Assembly (NCBI GenBank): GCA_937925635.1
Contig: CALALX010000059.1
Span: 62,001-126,000 of the forward strand
Length of the DNA: 64,000 nt
DNA from: an uncultured Caulobacter sp.
GTDB taxonomy: Bacteria; Pseudomonadota; Alphaproteobacteria; Caulobacterales; Caulobacteraceae
Direction: 5' to 3'
The notes under the pieces were generated by a model, which had not been told where the DNA came from, did not search any database, and was given only the letters and a program-made list of their open reading frames with translations. Numbering within the stretch: the first letter of the stretch is position 1; each line of letters starts with the position of its first letter. Made by a program: the position numbers and the translations under genes. Positions 35,754 through 45,530 of this stretch are shown here, piece by piece.

Positions 35754-36924
35754 GCACGAGCTCGCGCATGGCCTTGTCCAGCCCGTCGAGGGTCAGCGGA
35801 TACATGCGGTCGTTGACCAGCTGCTTCATCACCTGGATCGACTGGGTGTAGTCCCAGTGCCGCTCGGCGGTCGGGTTCAGCCACACCATCGAGTGATAGA
35901 TCTGCGCCACGCGGTCCATCCAGATCGCGCCCGGCTCGTCGTTCCAGTGCTCGACGCTGCCGCCCGGATAGGTGATCTCGTAGGGGCTCATGGTGGCGTC
36001 GCCGACGAAGATGACCTTGTAGTCGCTCGGGAACTTGTGGAGCACGTCCCAGGTGTTGATCTTCTCCGTCTGACGCCGACGGTTGTCCTTCCACACGCTC
36101 TCGTAAAGGCAGTTGTGGAAGTAGAAGAACTCAAGGTTCTTGAACTCGGTCCGGGCGGCGCTGAACAGCTCCTCGCAGAGCTTGATGTGGCTGTCCATCG
36201 AGCCGCCAATGTCGAAGAAGATCAGCACCTTGATCTTATTGCGGCGCTCGGGGCGCATCTCGATGTCGAGGTAGCCCTTGCGGGAGGTCGACTTGATGGT
36301 GCCGTCCAGGTCCAGCTCGTCCGGCGCGCCCTCGCGGGCGAACTTGCGCAGCCGGCGCAGGGCGACCTTGATGTTCCGGGTGCCGAGCTCGACGCTGTCG
36401 TCGAGGTTCTTGTACTCGCGCTTGTCCCAGACCTTCACGGCCTTGCCATGGCGGCCCTTGTCCTGGCCGATGCGCACGCCTTCGGGGTTGTAGCCATTGG
36501 CGCCGAACGGGCTGGTGCCGCCGGTGCCGATCATCTTGTTGCCGCCCTCGTGGCGCTTCTTCTGCTCCTCGAGCCGCTTCTGCAGCGTCTCCATCAGCTT
36601 GTCGAAGCCGCCCATGGCCTCGATCGCCGCCTTCTCCTCGTCGGTGAGGAACTTCTCCGTCAGCAGCTTGAGCCATTCGGCCGGGATGTCGGCGGTGACG
36701 TCTTCTCCCAGCGATTCCAGGCCCTTGAAGACATGGCCGAACACACGGTCGAACTTGTCGAGGTTCTTCTCGTCCTTCACCAGCGCCGAGCGCGACAGGA
36801 AGTAGAAGTCCTCGACCGTGCGATCGATGACGTCCTTGTCGAGCGCCTCCATCAGCATGAGGTACTCCTTCAGCGTCACGGGCACCTTGGCCTCGCGGAG
36901 CTCGGTGAAGAAGCGCATGAACAT
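35743..36924 (-). CDS. VWA domain protein of the CoxE-like family
   Basis: A 393-residue cytoplasmic protein. The N-terminal half (FFTELREAKVPVTLKEYLMLMEALDKDVI) is typical of CoxE-like proteins. The C-terminal half is a von Willebrand factor A domain with a MIDAS metal site at D238-G240-S242 (FFDIGGSMDSH). Relatives act with MoxR-type AAA ATPases in metalloenzyme activation or protein remodelling. No AAA gene is visible beside it, so its partner must be elsewhere. The ribosome site is weak. The last 11 bases overlap the methyltransferase start. Confidence 0.88.
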   Translation of the reverse strand: MFMRFFTELREAKVPVTLKEYLMLMEALDKDVIDRTVEDFYFLSRSALVKDEKNLDKFDRVFGHVFKGLESLGEDVTADIPAEWLKLLTEKFLTDEEKAAIEAMGGFDKLMETLQKRLEEQKKRHEGGNKMIGTGGTSPFGANGYNPEGVRIGQDKGRHGKAVKVWDKREYKNLDDSVELGTRNIKVALRRLRKFAREGAPDELDLDGTIKSTSRKGYLDIEMRPERRNKIKVLIFFDIGGSMDSHIKLCEELFSAARTEFKNLEFFYFHNCLYESVWKDNRRRQTEKINTWDVLHKFPSDYKVIFVGDATMSPYEITYPGGSVEHWNDEPGAIWMDRVAQIYHSMVWLNPTAERHWDYTQSIQVMKQLVNDRMYPLTLDGLDKAMRELVRGH

Positions 36925-37011
36925 GGGCGGCTCTCGGCGTTCGAACGGTCGTTTGACAGAGGATGGGGGCGGAGCCGCCGATTGTCCAGTTTGGACAGGC
37001 GCGGTGCGTCG

Positions 37012-37527
37012 TCATCCCCGCCGCAGGATGAACTCTCGATCGCGGGTCTTGCCGACCGGGAACTCGTATTCGCCGACCTTCGTAAAGCCCATGCGGCTGT
37101 AGAGTCTCTGGGCGCCGTGGTTCTCGGACCAGACGCCTATCCAGAGACGGCGGGGACCGTCCCTTTCCAGCCAGGCCAGGGTCTCGGCTAGCAGCCGCGA
37201 CCCGGTCCCGCCGCCCTGATGCGCCTTGAGCACATAGATGCGCTTCAGCTCGCCACAGCCCGGCGTCACCTCGGCGTGCGGCAGGTCGCAGGGGCCGGCG
37301 AGGGCGTAGCCGACGATCTCGCCGGCCTTCTCCACAGCCCACATCGCCTTGGCCGGATCGGCGAGGTCCGCGGTGACCCGGTCTAGGCTGTAGGCGTAGG
37401 CGAGGAAGTCGCTCAGATCCCGCGGATCGTAGAGATGGGCGAAGGTCTCGCTGAACGTCGCCGCGCCCAGCCGGCTCAGCGCCTCGGCGTCGGCGGGCGT
37501 GGCGCGGCGGATGGAAGGCTCGGTCAT
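37012..37527 (-). CDS. GNAT-family N-acetyltransferase
   Basis: A 171-residue acetyltransferase. The acetyl-CoA pyrophosphate loop lies in RIYVLKAHQGGGTGSRLLAE, and the last strands include SENHGAQRLYSRMGFTKVGEYEF. It transfers acetyl from acetyl-CoA to an amine; the substrate is unknown. I chose ATG 37527; an upstream extension lacks homology-like sequence. The gene is divergent from the HDAC-like gene with only 55 bases between starts. Confidence 0.88.
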   Translation of the reverse strand: MTEPSIRRATPADAEALSRLGAATFSETFAHLYDPRDLSDFLAYAYSLDRVTADLADPAKAMWAVEKAGEIVGYALAGPCDLPHAEVTPGCGELKRIYVLKAHQGGGTGSRLLAETLAWLERDGPRRLWIGVWSENHGAQRLYSRMGFTKVGEYEFPVGKTRDREFILRRG

Positions 37528-37582
37528 GGACGCCGCACTACCCCATTCCGAGTCGGCGACGGAAGAGGCTAGGATCGTTCTC

Positions 37583-38500
37583 ATGATCGCCCTCTACACC
37601 CACCCGGCCATGTTCGATCATCGCCCCGGCGCTTCGCACGCCGAGCGGCCCGAGCGGCTGGGCGCGGTGATCGACGCCCTGAATGACGACGCCACCCTGG
37701 ACTTGGAGCCGCGCGAGGCGCCGCTTGCCCAGCACGGGGACCTGCGGCGCATCCATCCCGAGGCCTATCTGCAGGGAATCTACGAGGTCGGGCAGCGGCC
37801 CGGCGTCGCGCGGCTCGATCCCGACACCATCATGGGGCCGGGCAGTCTGCAGGCGGCGCTGCGTGCGGCCGGCGCCGTGACCCAGGCCGTGCGCGACGTG
37901 GCGGCGGGCGGCGTCGACAGGGCCTTCTGCGCCGTGCGTCCGCCCGGCCACCACGCCGAGCCGGATACGGCCATGGGCTTTTGCGTGTTCGGCAATGTCG
38001 CGGTCGCCGCACGCGCCGCACAGGCCGCCGGCCTGAGCCGCGTGGCGGTGGTCGACTTCGACGTCCACCACGGCAACGGCACCCAGGCGGCCTTCGAGAA
38101 CGACCCGACCCTGTTCCTCGCCTCGATCCACCAGCGGCCGCTCTATCCGGGGACGGGCGATCCGTCGGAGACGGGGGTCGGCAACATCGTCAACGGCGTT
38201 GTCGGGCCTGGCTCGCCGCGCGAGAAGTGGCGCAAGGTCTTCGATCGCCTGATGGAGAGCGTCGACGCCTTTGCGCCGGACCTGATCCTGGTCTCGGCCG
38301 GTTTCGACGCCCACGCGCGCGATCCGCTGGCCAGCCAGCAGCTCGAGGCCGAGGACTTCGCCTGGGCCACCCGCGCCGTTGTCTCGGTCGCCAACCGGCG
38401 CGCCCGTGGTCGGGTTGTGTCCTCGCTGGAGGGTGGCTACGACTTGCAGGCGCTCGGCCAGTCCGCCCGGGCGCATGTCGAGGCGTTGCAGGCGCGGTGA
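37583..38500 (+). CDS. Histone-deacetylase-family zinc amidohydrolase
   Basis: A 305-residue member of the HDAC/acetylpolyamine amidohydrolase superfamily. Catalytic histidines H123-H124 lie in RPPGHHAEPD. Zinc ligands are D160 and H162 in DFDVHHGNGT and D242 in GFDAH. Y286 in EGGYDL would stabilise the transition state. Bacterial members remove acetyl groups from polyamines, lysines or small amides. It starts at ATG 37583. Its TGA sits in a GTGA that could also start the next frame, although I prefer a later ATG there. Confidence 0.92.
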   Translation: MIALYTHPAMFDHRPGASHAERPERLGAVIDALNDDATLDLEPREAPLAQHGDLRRIHPEAYLQGIYEVGQRPGVARLDPDTIMGPGSLQAALRAAGAVTQAVRDVAAGGVDRAFCAVRPPGHHAEPDTAMGFCVFGNVAVAARAAQAAGLSRVAVVDFDVHHGNGTQAAFENDPTLFLASIHQRPLYPGTGDPSETGVGNIVNGVVGPGSPREKWRKVFDRLMESVDAFAPDLILVSAGFDAHARDPLASQQLEAEDFAWATRAVVSVANRRARGRVVSSLEGGYDLQALGQSARAHVEALQAR

Positions 38501-38553
38501 CGCAGCCCGTGCCGGCGTTTCGTCCCAGGGACCGATCCGACCGCCGGGGGAGC

Positions 38554-39174
38554 ATGGTCGAACCAGAGACCGAAGACGCCCTGGCGCGCGGCGGTTCGGC
38601 GCGTCCTGGCCGGATCACGCTCGTACGCCATGGCGAGCCCGACATCTCCCGCAAGGTGTGGCTGAGCGCGGAGCAGTACCGCGTCTGGTGGGCCACCTAC
38701 GAGACCCGGGGCCTGCTCGCCGGCCAGACGCCGCCGGCGACGCTGCTGGAGGTCGCGCGCGGTTCAGGAACGCTGATCGCCTCGATCCGCCCGCGTGCGA
38801 TCGAGACGGCCGGCGCCATCTGCCGCGGCAGGCCCTATGCGCGGGACCCGCTGTTCGTCGAGGCGCCGCTGCCGCCGCCACGCTGGCCTGGGTGGGTCCG
38901 CCTCTCGCCCAGGGTCTGGGGCTTTGTCTCCAGGCTGTGGTGGTGGTTCTTCGACCATCATGAGGGCCAGGAGACCCGCGCCGAAGCCGAGCGGCGCGCG
39001 GACGCCGCCGCCGCCACGCTGATCGAGCTGGCCGACCGGGGCGAGGACGTGCTGGTCGTCGCCCATGGCTTCTTCAACGGCATGGTCGGCGAGGCCCTGA
39101 AGCGGCGGGGCTGGCGCTGCGTCCTCGACCAGGGATTCCACTACTGGAAGGCCCGCGGCTTCGAGCGCTCTTAA
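38554..39174 (+). CDS. Histidine phosphatase family protein
   Basis: A protein of about 206 residues with the phosphoglycerate-mutase-like RHG motif (ITLVRHGEPD) near the N-terminus, a second conserved Arg in SIRPRAIETA, and the second catalytic His in VVAHGFFNG. A Trp-rich hydrophobic stretch (RLWWWFFDHHEG) may contact membrane. It would hydrolyse a phosphomonoester through a phosphohistidine; the substrate is unknown. ATG 38554 follows GGGGGAG. A GTG at 38497, overlapping the deacetylase stop, is an alternative start that adds 19 residues. Confidence 0.85.
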   Translation: MVEPETEDALARGGSARPGRITLVRHGEPDISRKVWLSAEQYRVWWATYETRGLLAGQTPPATLLEVARGSGTLIASIRPRAIETAGAICRGRPYARDPLFVEAPLPPPRWPGWVRLSPRVWGFVSRLWWWFFDHHEGQETRAEAERRADAAAATLIELADRGEDVLVVAHGFFNGMVGEALKRRGWRCVLDQGFHYWKARGFERS

Positions 39175-39248
39175 CCGCGCCGAAGAATCCGCCGATTGCT
39201 CGGGCGAAGTCGGGCCACTAGGGTGGCGCAGCTCTCCTGGAACACGAA

Positions 39249-39503
39249 ATGACCGACGCTTCCGCCCACGATCCGGCCATCGCCGCCATGACCTTCGAAG
39301 AGGCCCTCGCGGAGCTGGAGAAGATTGTCCAGCGCCTGGAGTCCGGGTCTGCCCCCCTGGAAGAGTCGATTTCGATCTACGAGCGCGGCGCGGCGCTCAA
39401 GGCCCATTGCGAGGCGCGGCTCGAACAGGCGCGGCTGCGCGTCGAGAAGGTCGTGCTGAGCCAGGGGGCGGCCACCGGCGTCGAGCCCGCCGAGTTCTCG
39501 TGA
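39249..39503 (+). CDS. xseB: Exodeoxyribonuclease VII small subunit XseB
   Basis: An 84-residue protein matching XseB: MTFEEALAELEKIVQRLESGSAPLEESISIYERGAALKAHCEARL followed by a short tail. XseB packs along the large subunit XseA to make the single-strand exonuclease VII. As in many proteobacteria it lies upstream of ispA and dxs. Its stop overlaps the start of the csaA gene (GTGA). Confidence 0.95.
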   Translation: MTDASAHDPAIAAMTFEEALAELEKIVQRLESGSAPLEESISIYERGAALKAHCEARLEQARLRVEKVVLSQGAATGVEPAEFS

Positions 39504-39853
39504 CCCGCGCGGCAGGCGATCAGATCACGTTCGACGACTTCGAACGGGTGGACATCCGGGTGGGCACGGTCCTGAACGCCGAACCCTTTCCGGAGGCCCG
39601 GAAGCCGGCCTTTCGCCTGACCGTCGACTTCGGCCCCGAGATCGGGGTCAAGCGGTCGTCTGCGCAGGTGACCAAGCACTATACGCTCGATCAGCTGCAC
39701 GGCCGCAAGGTCGCCGCGGTGGTCAATTTTCCGCCCCGCCAGATCGGCCCAATGATGTCCGAGGTGCTCTGCCTGGGCTTTCCGGACGAAGAGGGCGGCG
39801 TGGTGCTGGTCGGAGTAGACCGTGACGTGCCGAACGGGGGCAAGCTGTTCTGA
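39500..39853 (+). CDS. csaA: CsaA-like tRNA-binding-domain protein
   Basis: A 117-residue protein consisting almost wholly of an EMAP/tRNA-binding OB-fold. It shows FERVDIRVGTVLNAEPFPEARKPAF, then VKRSSAQVTKHYTLDQLHGRKVAAVVNFPPRQIG and SEVLCLGFPDE. CsaA is a small export-related chaperone in Bacillus, and its homologues bind RNA or proteins as dimers. The GTG start overlaps the xseB stop, and its stop overlaps the ispA ATG (TGATG), so it is embedded in the isoprenoid operon. Confidence 0.9.
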   Translation: MTRAAGDQITFDDFERVDIRVGTVLNAEPFPEARKPAFRLTVDFGPEIGVKRSSAQVTKHYTLDQLHGRKVAAVVNFPPRQIGPMMSEVLCLGFPDEEGGVVLVGVDRDVPNGGKLF

Positions 39854-40731
39854 TGCCGCTGACCCGCACCATCGCCGAGGCCGCCGACATCGTCACCGTC
39901 GCGCTCGACGCCCTGCTGCCGCGCGGGGACGGACCCGAGGCGCGACTGACCGAGGCCATGCGCTACGCCGCGCTCGGCCCGGGCAAGCGACTGCGGCCCT
40001 TCTTCGCGCTTGAGACCGGAAAGATGTTCGGCCTGCCTGAGCGACCGGTGCTGCGCGCCGCCTGCGCGCTTGAGTGCATTCACGCCTACAGCCTGGTGCA
40101 CGACGATCTGCCGGCGATGGACGACGACGACATGCGCCGGGGCCGTCCGACGGTGCACAGGCAATACGACGAGGCGACGGCCATCCTGGCCGGCGACGCC
40201 CTGCAGACGGCGGCCTTCGAGATTCTCGCCCATCCCGACACGCATCCGGACGCCAACATCCGGACCGAGCTGATCCGCAAGCTGGCGATCGCCTCGGGCG
40301 CCCAGGGCATGTGTGGCGGGCAGATGATCGACCTGCTCGGCGTCCGCGACGACCTCGGCGCCGTGGCCCGGATGCAGCGACTGAAGACCGGCGCGCTGAT
40401 CGCCTACGCCTTCGAGATTCCGCTGACCATGGCCCACGCCCAGGACGGCGAGCGGCACGCCCTGATGGCCTTCGCCCAGGATCTGGGGCTGGCCTATCAG
40501 ATCGTCGATGATCTGCTCGACGCCGAAGGCGACGCCGAGGAGCTGGGCAAGGCGGCCGGCAAGGATGCCGACAAGGGCAAGGCCAACTACGTCACCCTGT
40601 TGGGCGTCGATGCGGCCAGGGATCGCGTCGCCCTGCTGGCCGAACAGACGCGGGCTCATCTTGATCCGTTCGGAAAGCGCGCTGAAACCTTGCGTCTTTC
40701 TGTCGATTTCGTACTGGACCGGCGCTCCTAA
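39853..40731 (+). CDS. ispA: Farnesyl diphosphate synthase IspA
   Basis: A 292-residue prenyltransferase that condenses IPP with DMAPP and GPP to make FPP. The first aspartate-rich motif is HDDLPAMDDDD (D84, D85 and D90) and the second is DDLLD (D219, D220, D223). LGPGKRLRPF near the N-terminus binds IPP. The FPP or GPP specificity is inferred from context: dxs follows 41 bases downstream and xseB precedes. Confidence 0.94.
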   Translation: MPLTRTIAEAADIVTVALDALLPRGDGPEARLTEAMRYAALGPGKRLRPFFALETGKMFGLPERPVLRAACALECIHAYSLVHDDLPAMDDDDMRRGRPTVHRQYDEATAILAGDALQTAAFEILAHPDTHPDANIRTELIRKLAIASGAQGMCGGQMIDLLGVRDDLGAVARMQRLKTGALIAYAFEIPLTMAHAQDGERHALMAFAQDLGLAYQIVDDLLDAEGDAEELGKAAGKDADKGKANYVTLLGVDAARDRVALLAEQTRAHLDPFGKRAETLRLSVDFVLDRRS

Positions 40732-40772
40732 CCGCGCTGTTGTCGCGGTAATTCGTATTCGACGGAAATTTC

Positions 40773-42683
40773 ATGCCCAACGACACGCCGCTGCTCGACA
40801 AGGTTTCGTCGCCCGCCGACACCCGCGGCCTTTCGATCGCTGAACTGAAGCAGCTGGCCGACGAGGTCCGCGGGGAGATGATCGAGGCCGTTTCGGTCAC
40901 CGGCGGCCATCTGGGCGCGGGCCTGGGCGTCGTCGAGTTGACCGTCGCCCTGCACCACGTCTTCGAGACGCCGCGCGACATCCTCATCTGGGACGTCGGC
41001 CACCAGGCCTATCCGCACAAGATCCTCACCGGACGCCGGGATCGCATGAAGACCCTGCGCCAGGGCGGCGGCCTCTCGGGCTTCACGAAGAGGGCGGAGA
41101 GCGAATACGACCCGTTCGGCGCCGCCCACGCCGCCACCTCGATCTCCGCCGCGCTCGGCTTCTGCGCCGCCCGCAACGCCAAGGGCGACAACAACAAGGT
41201 CGTCGCCGTCATCGGCGACGGCTCGATGAGCGCCGGCATGGCCTATGAGGCCATGAACAACGCCGAAGCCCACAAGCAGCTGATCGTCGTTCTCAACGAC
41301 AACGACATGTCGATCGCGCCGCCGGTCGGCGGAATGAGCGCCTATCTGGCCCGCGTGGTGTCGGGCGGCGGCTACCAGTCGCTGCGCAACCTCGGCAAGA
41401 AGGTCGCGCACGCGCTGCCCAGGCCCTTGCAGGAGGCCGCCCGCAAGGCCGAAGAATACACCCGCGGCATGGTCACCGGCGGCACCTTCTTCGAGGAACT
41501 CGGCTTCCACTACGTCGGCCCGATCGACGGTCATGACATGGGCGCGCTGGTGCCCGTGCTGAAGAACGCTCGCGAGATCGACCGCCCGGTGCTGGTCCAC
41601 GTCGTGACGCAGAAGGGCAAGGGCTACGCCCCGGCCGAGAACGCCGCCGACAAGTACCACGGCGTGGTCAAGTTCAACGTCGTCACCGGCGAGCAGGCCA
41701 AGGCCGCCGGCGGCCCGCCGCAGTACACCAAGGTCTTCGCCCAGGCGCTGGTCAAGGAGGCGCAGAAGGACGACCGCATCATGGCCGTCACCGCCGCCAT
41801 GCCGTCCGGCACCGGCCTCGACATCTTCGAGAAGGCCTTCCCCGACCGTATGTTCGACGTCGGCATCGCCGAGCAGCATGCGGTGACCTTCGCCGCCGGC
41901 CTCGCCGCCGACGGCATGAAGCCGTTCGCGGCGATCTATTCGACCTTCCTGCAGCGCGGTTACGACCAGGTTGTCCACGACGTGGCTATCCAGCGCCTGC
42001 CGGTGCGGTTCGCCATGGACCGCGCCGGTCTGGTCGGCGCCGATGGCCCGACCCATGCCGGCAGCTTCGACGTCGGCTTCATGGGCGCGCTGCCGGGCAT
42101 GATCCTGATGGCCGCCGCCGACGAGGTCGAGCTGGCCCGCATGGTCGCCACCGCCGCCGCCATCGACGATCGTCCCAGCGCCTTCCGCTATCCGCGCGGC
42201 GAGGGTCTCGGCCTGGAGATGCCGTCGTCGAACGAACCGCTTGAGATCGGCAAGGGCCGCATCGTCCGCGAGGGAACCAGCGTCGCCATCCTCTCGTTCG
42301 GCACGCGCCTGGGCGAAAGCCTGAAGGCCGCCGACATGCTGGCCGCGCGCGGCTTCTCGACCACTGTCGCCGACGCCCGTTTCGCCAAGCCGCTCGATGT
42401 CGACCTCATCCTGCGCCTGGCGCGCGAGCACGAGGCGATCGTGACGGTGGAGGAGGGCGCGATGGGCGGTTTCGGCGCCTTCGTTCTGCAGGCCCTGGCC
42501 GAGCACGGCGCTTTCGATCGCGGCCTGAAGATCCGGACCCTGATGCTGCCGGACGTCTTCCAGGACCAGGACAAGCCGGACCTGATGTATGCCCAGGCCG
42601 GCCTCGACGCCGAGGGCATCATGGCCGGCGCGCTCTCGGCCCTTGGCCTGGACAATGTGAGCACGGCGGGCAGACGGGCCTAG
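40773..42683 (+). CDS. dxs: 1-deoxy-D-xylulose-5-phosphate synthase Dxs
   Basis: A 636-residue thiamine-diphosphate enzyme that joins pyruvate and glyceraldehyde 3-phosphate, the first step of the MEP isoprenoid pathway. Signatures include SVTGGHLGAGLG (H46), the ThDP/Mg motif GDGSMSAGMAYEAMNN with later LNDNDMSI, GIAEQHAVTFAAG with the catalytic Glu, and DRAGLVGADGPTHAG. Length is normal. It supplies precursors for IspA encoded just upstream. Confidence 0.97.
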   Translation: MPNDTPLLDKVSSPADTRGLSIAELKQLADEVRGEMIEAVSVTGGHLGAGLGVVELTVALHHVFETPRDILIWDVGHQAYPHKILTGRRDRMKTLRQGGGLSGFTKRAESEYDPFGAAHAATSISAALGFCAARNAKGDNNKVVAVIGDGSMSAGMAYEAMNNAEAHKQLIVVLNDNDMSIAPPVGGMSAYLARVVSGGGYQSLRNLGKKVAHALPRPLQEAARKAEEYTRGMVTGGTFFEELGFHYVGPIDGHDMGALVPVLKNAREIDRPVLVHVVTQKGKGYAPAENAADKYHGVVKFNVVTGEQAKAAGGPPQYTKVFAQALVKEAQKDDRIMAVTAAMPSGTGLDIFEKAFPDRMFDVGIAEQHAVTFAAGLAADGMKPFAAIYSTFLQRGYDQVVHDVAIQRLPVRFAMDRAGLVGADGPTHAGSFDVGFMGALPGMILMAAADEVELARMVATAAAIDDRPSAFRYPRGEGLGLEMPSSNEPLEIGKGRIVREGTSVAILSFGTRLGESLKAADMLAARGFSTTVADARFAKPLDVDLILRLAREHEAIVTVEEGAMGGFGAFVLQALAEHGAFDRGLKIRTLMLPDVFQDQDKPDLMYAQAGLDAEGIMAGALSALGLDNVSTAGRRA

Positions 42684-42690
42684 CCCGATC

Positions 42691-42719
42691 CGGGACACGC
42701 ACGGAAGTGCGCGTCCCCG
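42691..42719. repeat. GGGGACACGCAC-type palindromic repeat, third copy
   Basis: The sequence between dxs and the convergent lipoprotein gene is a near-perfect palindrome: GGGACACGCAC-GGAA-GTGCGCGTCCC, flanked by C and G. It matches the two copies near 17.4 kb. Its place just after the dxs stop means it could also act as a bidirectional terminator. Confidence 0.7.
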
Positions 42720-42723
42720 GCTC

Positions 42724-43188
42724 CTATGCCTCGCAAGCCTTGAAGAAGCGCGCAACGTGGCGGTGCTCGGCGCCCTTCGCATCCAGCTCCACCGAGCGCC
42801 CGCGATCGATCAACGCAAGGTCGCCCGTGCGCTCGAACCGCGCCAGCGGCCGCGAGTCGAGCCGGGCGGAGGTCTCGATCATCTGACCCATCCCGGGCGC
42901 GGCGACCAGTTCGCCGCCGAAGCGGGTCGGCTTGCCGGCCGATGTCAGGATCACACCGGCCTGAGGCGAGCCGCCGAGCAGCGAGACCCTCGCGACGCCC
43001 GCGCGCTCGCAGGTCATCATCAGGACCACGTTGTCAGACATCGGGGCGCCGTAGGTCAGTTTGGGGCCTTCGCCGTCGTGGTTCTGGTAGGACCAGGCGA
43101 AGCCGTCGGCGACCGACGCCGGCTGACTGACGCAGCTGCCCAGAGCGAGGGCTGCAAGGGCGCTGGAGATGGCGAGAAAACGGAACAT
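42724..43188 (-). CDS. Predicted lipoprotein of unknown function
   Basis: A 154-residue protein with a signal peptide ending in a lipobox (LALGSC, C19) and a mature domain of mixed strands. VVLMMTCERAGVARVSLLG and LARFERTGDLALIDRG are prominent. ATG 43188 has GGGAGG 6 bases upstream; an in-frame ATG at 43221 lacks a ribosome site. It lies downstream of flgH on the same strand after a 57-base gap, but nothing in it looks flagellar. No family is recognised. Confidence 0.72.
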   Translation of the reverse strand: MFRFLAISSALAALALGSCVSQPASVADGFAWSYQNHDGEGPKLTYGAPMSDNVVLMMTCERAGVARVSLLGGSPQAGVILTSAGKPTRFGGELVAAPGMGQMIETSARLDSRPLARFERTGDLALIDRGRSVELDAKGAEHRHVARFFKACEA

Positions 43189-43245
43189 GGCGCGCCTCCC
43201 TTCGACGGGGAAACGCGCCATGGGTCGTTAAGGTTCAGAACAGGA

Positions 43246-43974
43246 TCAGAACGGCGAGAAGGTCTCGACTAGACCCTGCCCCACCGGGGTCTTCTGGGCG
43301 CGGCTGATGTCCCCGCGGCCGCCGTAGGCGATACGGGCCTCGGCGATCTGGCTGTGGCGGATCGTGTTGGCGGCTGAGATATCCTCGGGACGGACGATGC
43401 CCGAGACGGTCAAGCGACGCATCTCGCCGTTGGTCAGGACCTCCTGGGTCCCCTGAATGACCATGTTGCCGTTGGGCAGGACGCCGGTGACGACGGCCGC
43501 GATGGTCAGGCTGATCTTCTCCGAACGGGTCACCGCGCCGGCGCCGGCCTTGTTGCTGGTCGAGCCGGTTTCGATGGCGGCGGCCGGATCGAAGCCGCCC
43601 GGCAGGATCTTCCCGAGCGAGCTCTCAAGGCCGAACAGATGCGGGAAGCCCATGGTCTGGCCGGACGTGCGCGAGGTCGTCGTGGAGTTCTGGGTGCGCG
43701 CCGAGTCGTCGATGTCGATCTGCACGGTCAGGATGTCGCCGACGCGCGCGGCGCGCTGGTCGCCGAAGAAGGTGCGCGCGCCCGTCCGCCACAGCGAATT
43801 GGCGTTGGCGGGCGGCGGCGTGGTCTGAGCCATCGGCATGACGGCCTGCTCCTGGGGGATCAGGGCCGCGGGATAGCCGACCGGCGTGAGCTGCGGTCCG
43901 CGCACGGTCTCCTTCACGGTCGAGCAGGCGGCGAGGGGAACGAAGGCGATGGCGGCGAGAACGGCGAGACGCAT
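43246..43974 (-). CDS. flgH: Flagellar L-ring protein FlgH
   Basis: A 242-residue outer-membrane lipoprotein (lipobox LAAC, C17) that forms the L-ring around the flagellar rod. Family segments are SLWRTGARTFFGDQRAARVGDILTVQID, EKISLTIAAVVTGVLPNGNMVIQGTQEV and the ending IAYGGRGDISRAQKTPVGQ. It is the last gene of the flgF-flgG-flgA-flgH operon, 12 bases behind flgA. Confidence 0.96.
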   Translation of the reverse strand: MRLAVLAAIAFVPLAACSTVKETVRGPQLTPVGYPAALIPQEQAVMPMAQTTPPPANANSLWRTGARTFFGDQRAARVGDILTVQIDIDDSARTQNSTTTSRTSGQTMGFPHLFGLESSLGKILPGGFDPAAAIETGSTSNKAGAGAVTRSEKISLTIAAVVTGVLPNGNMVIQGTQEVLTNGEMRRLTVSGIVRPEDISAANTIRHSQIAEARIAYGGRGDISRAQKTPVGQGLVETFSPF

Positions 43975-43986
43975 GGGCGGAATCCT

Positions 43987-44724
43987 CTAGCGGGCTGCGT
44001 ACTGGGCAGGTCCGGCGGCCTTCAGCCGCTGCGCCTCGGGGCCGGTGACAGCCTGCCCTGGCGCGATCGCGACCGCCTCGATCACTTTCTTCGAGGCGGT
44101 ATTCTGGACGTTGAAAGTCTGGCCGGCCGAGGCGTTGGCCAGGGCCTTCCCCTGGATGGTCAGGGTGATGCCGCCGTTGGACCAGGTCACCTCGACCATG
44201 TCGCCGGACTTGATCACCTGGCGGGCGGCGACATCGCGCATCGACACCACCGCGCCTTCGCGCAGCGGCCGGCGGGCGGCCATGCCGATCAGGGCGTCGG
44301 CGTCGCGCGGGGCGTCCGACGGCGCGCCGGCCGCCTTGGACCAGACCATGTCGGTCGGCTGGATCACCTCGCCGGCGTTGACGCTGCGGGCCCAGGCCAG
44401 GACTTCGACGTTGCCGCGGGCGGCGGTCGCGGACGCGGCGGCTACGCCGGCGCGGACGACGATCCGGCGTAGCCCCTGCGGGTTGCCCCAGTCGAGCCCG
44501 GCGCGGCGCGCCGCCATCTGCACGGCGCCGGCGTCGAGCACCACCGAGGGACCGGAACGGGTGGCGACCAGCAGATCGGCCGCGCCGCCGGCGCCGTCGA
44601 AAAGGTCGCCCAGGGTCACCCGGCCGTCGGCGTCGGCCACATCGGCCTTGAGGCTGACCGGACCGGCCAGGGCCGGGGTCGCCGTCAGCGCGGCGCAGAG
44701 CGTGAGGAGCAGGACCCGGCGCAT
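43987..44724 (-). CDS. flgA: Flagellar P-ring assembly chaperone FlgA
   Basis: A 245-residue periplasmic protein with a signal peptide (about 1-20) and a C-terminal SAF-type domain: GMAARRPLREGAVVSMRDV, then VEVTWSNGGITLTIQGKALANASAGQTFNVQNTASKK. FlgA helps FlgI polymerise into the P-ring; flgI is not in this window. It lies 4 bases after flgG, consistent with the Caulobacter-type order flgF-flgG-flgA-flgH. Confidence 0.93.
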   Translation of the reverse strand: MRRVLLLTLCAALTATPALAGPVSLKADVADADGRVTLGDLFDGAGGAADLLVATRSGPSVVLDAGAVQMAARRAGLDWGNPQGLRRIVVRAGVAAASATAARGNVEVLAWARSVNAGEVIQPTDMVWSKAAGAPSDAPRDADALIGMAARRPLREGAVVSMRDVAARQVIKSGDMVEVTWSNGGITLTIQGKALANASAGQTFNVQNTASKKVIEAVAIAPGQAVTGPEAQRLKAAGPAQYAAR

Positions 44725-44728
44725 CAGC

Positions 44729-45517
<789 letters not shown>

Positions 45518-45530
45518 CTATCCTGCTCCC

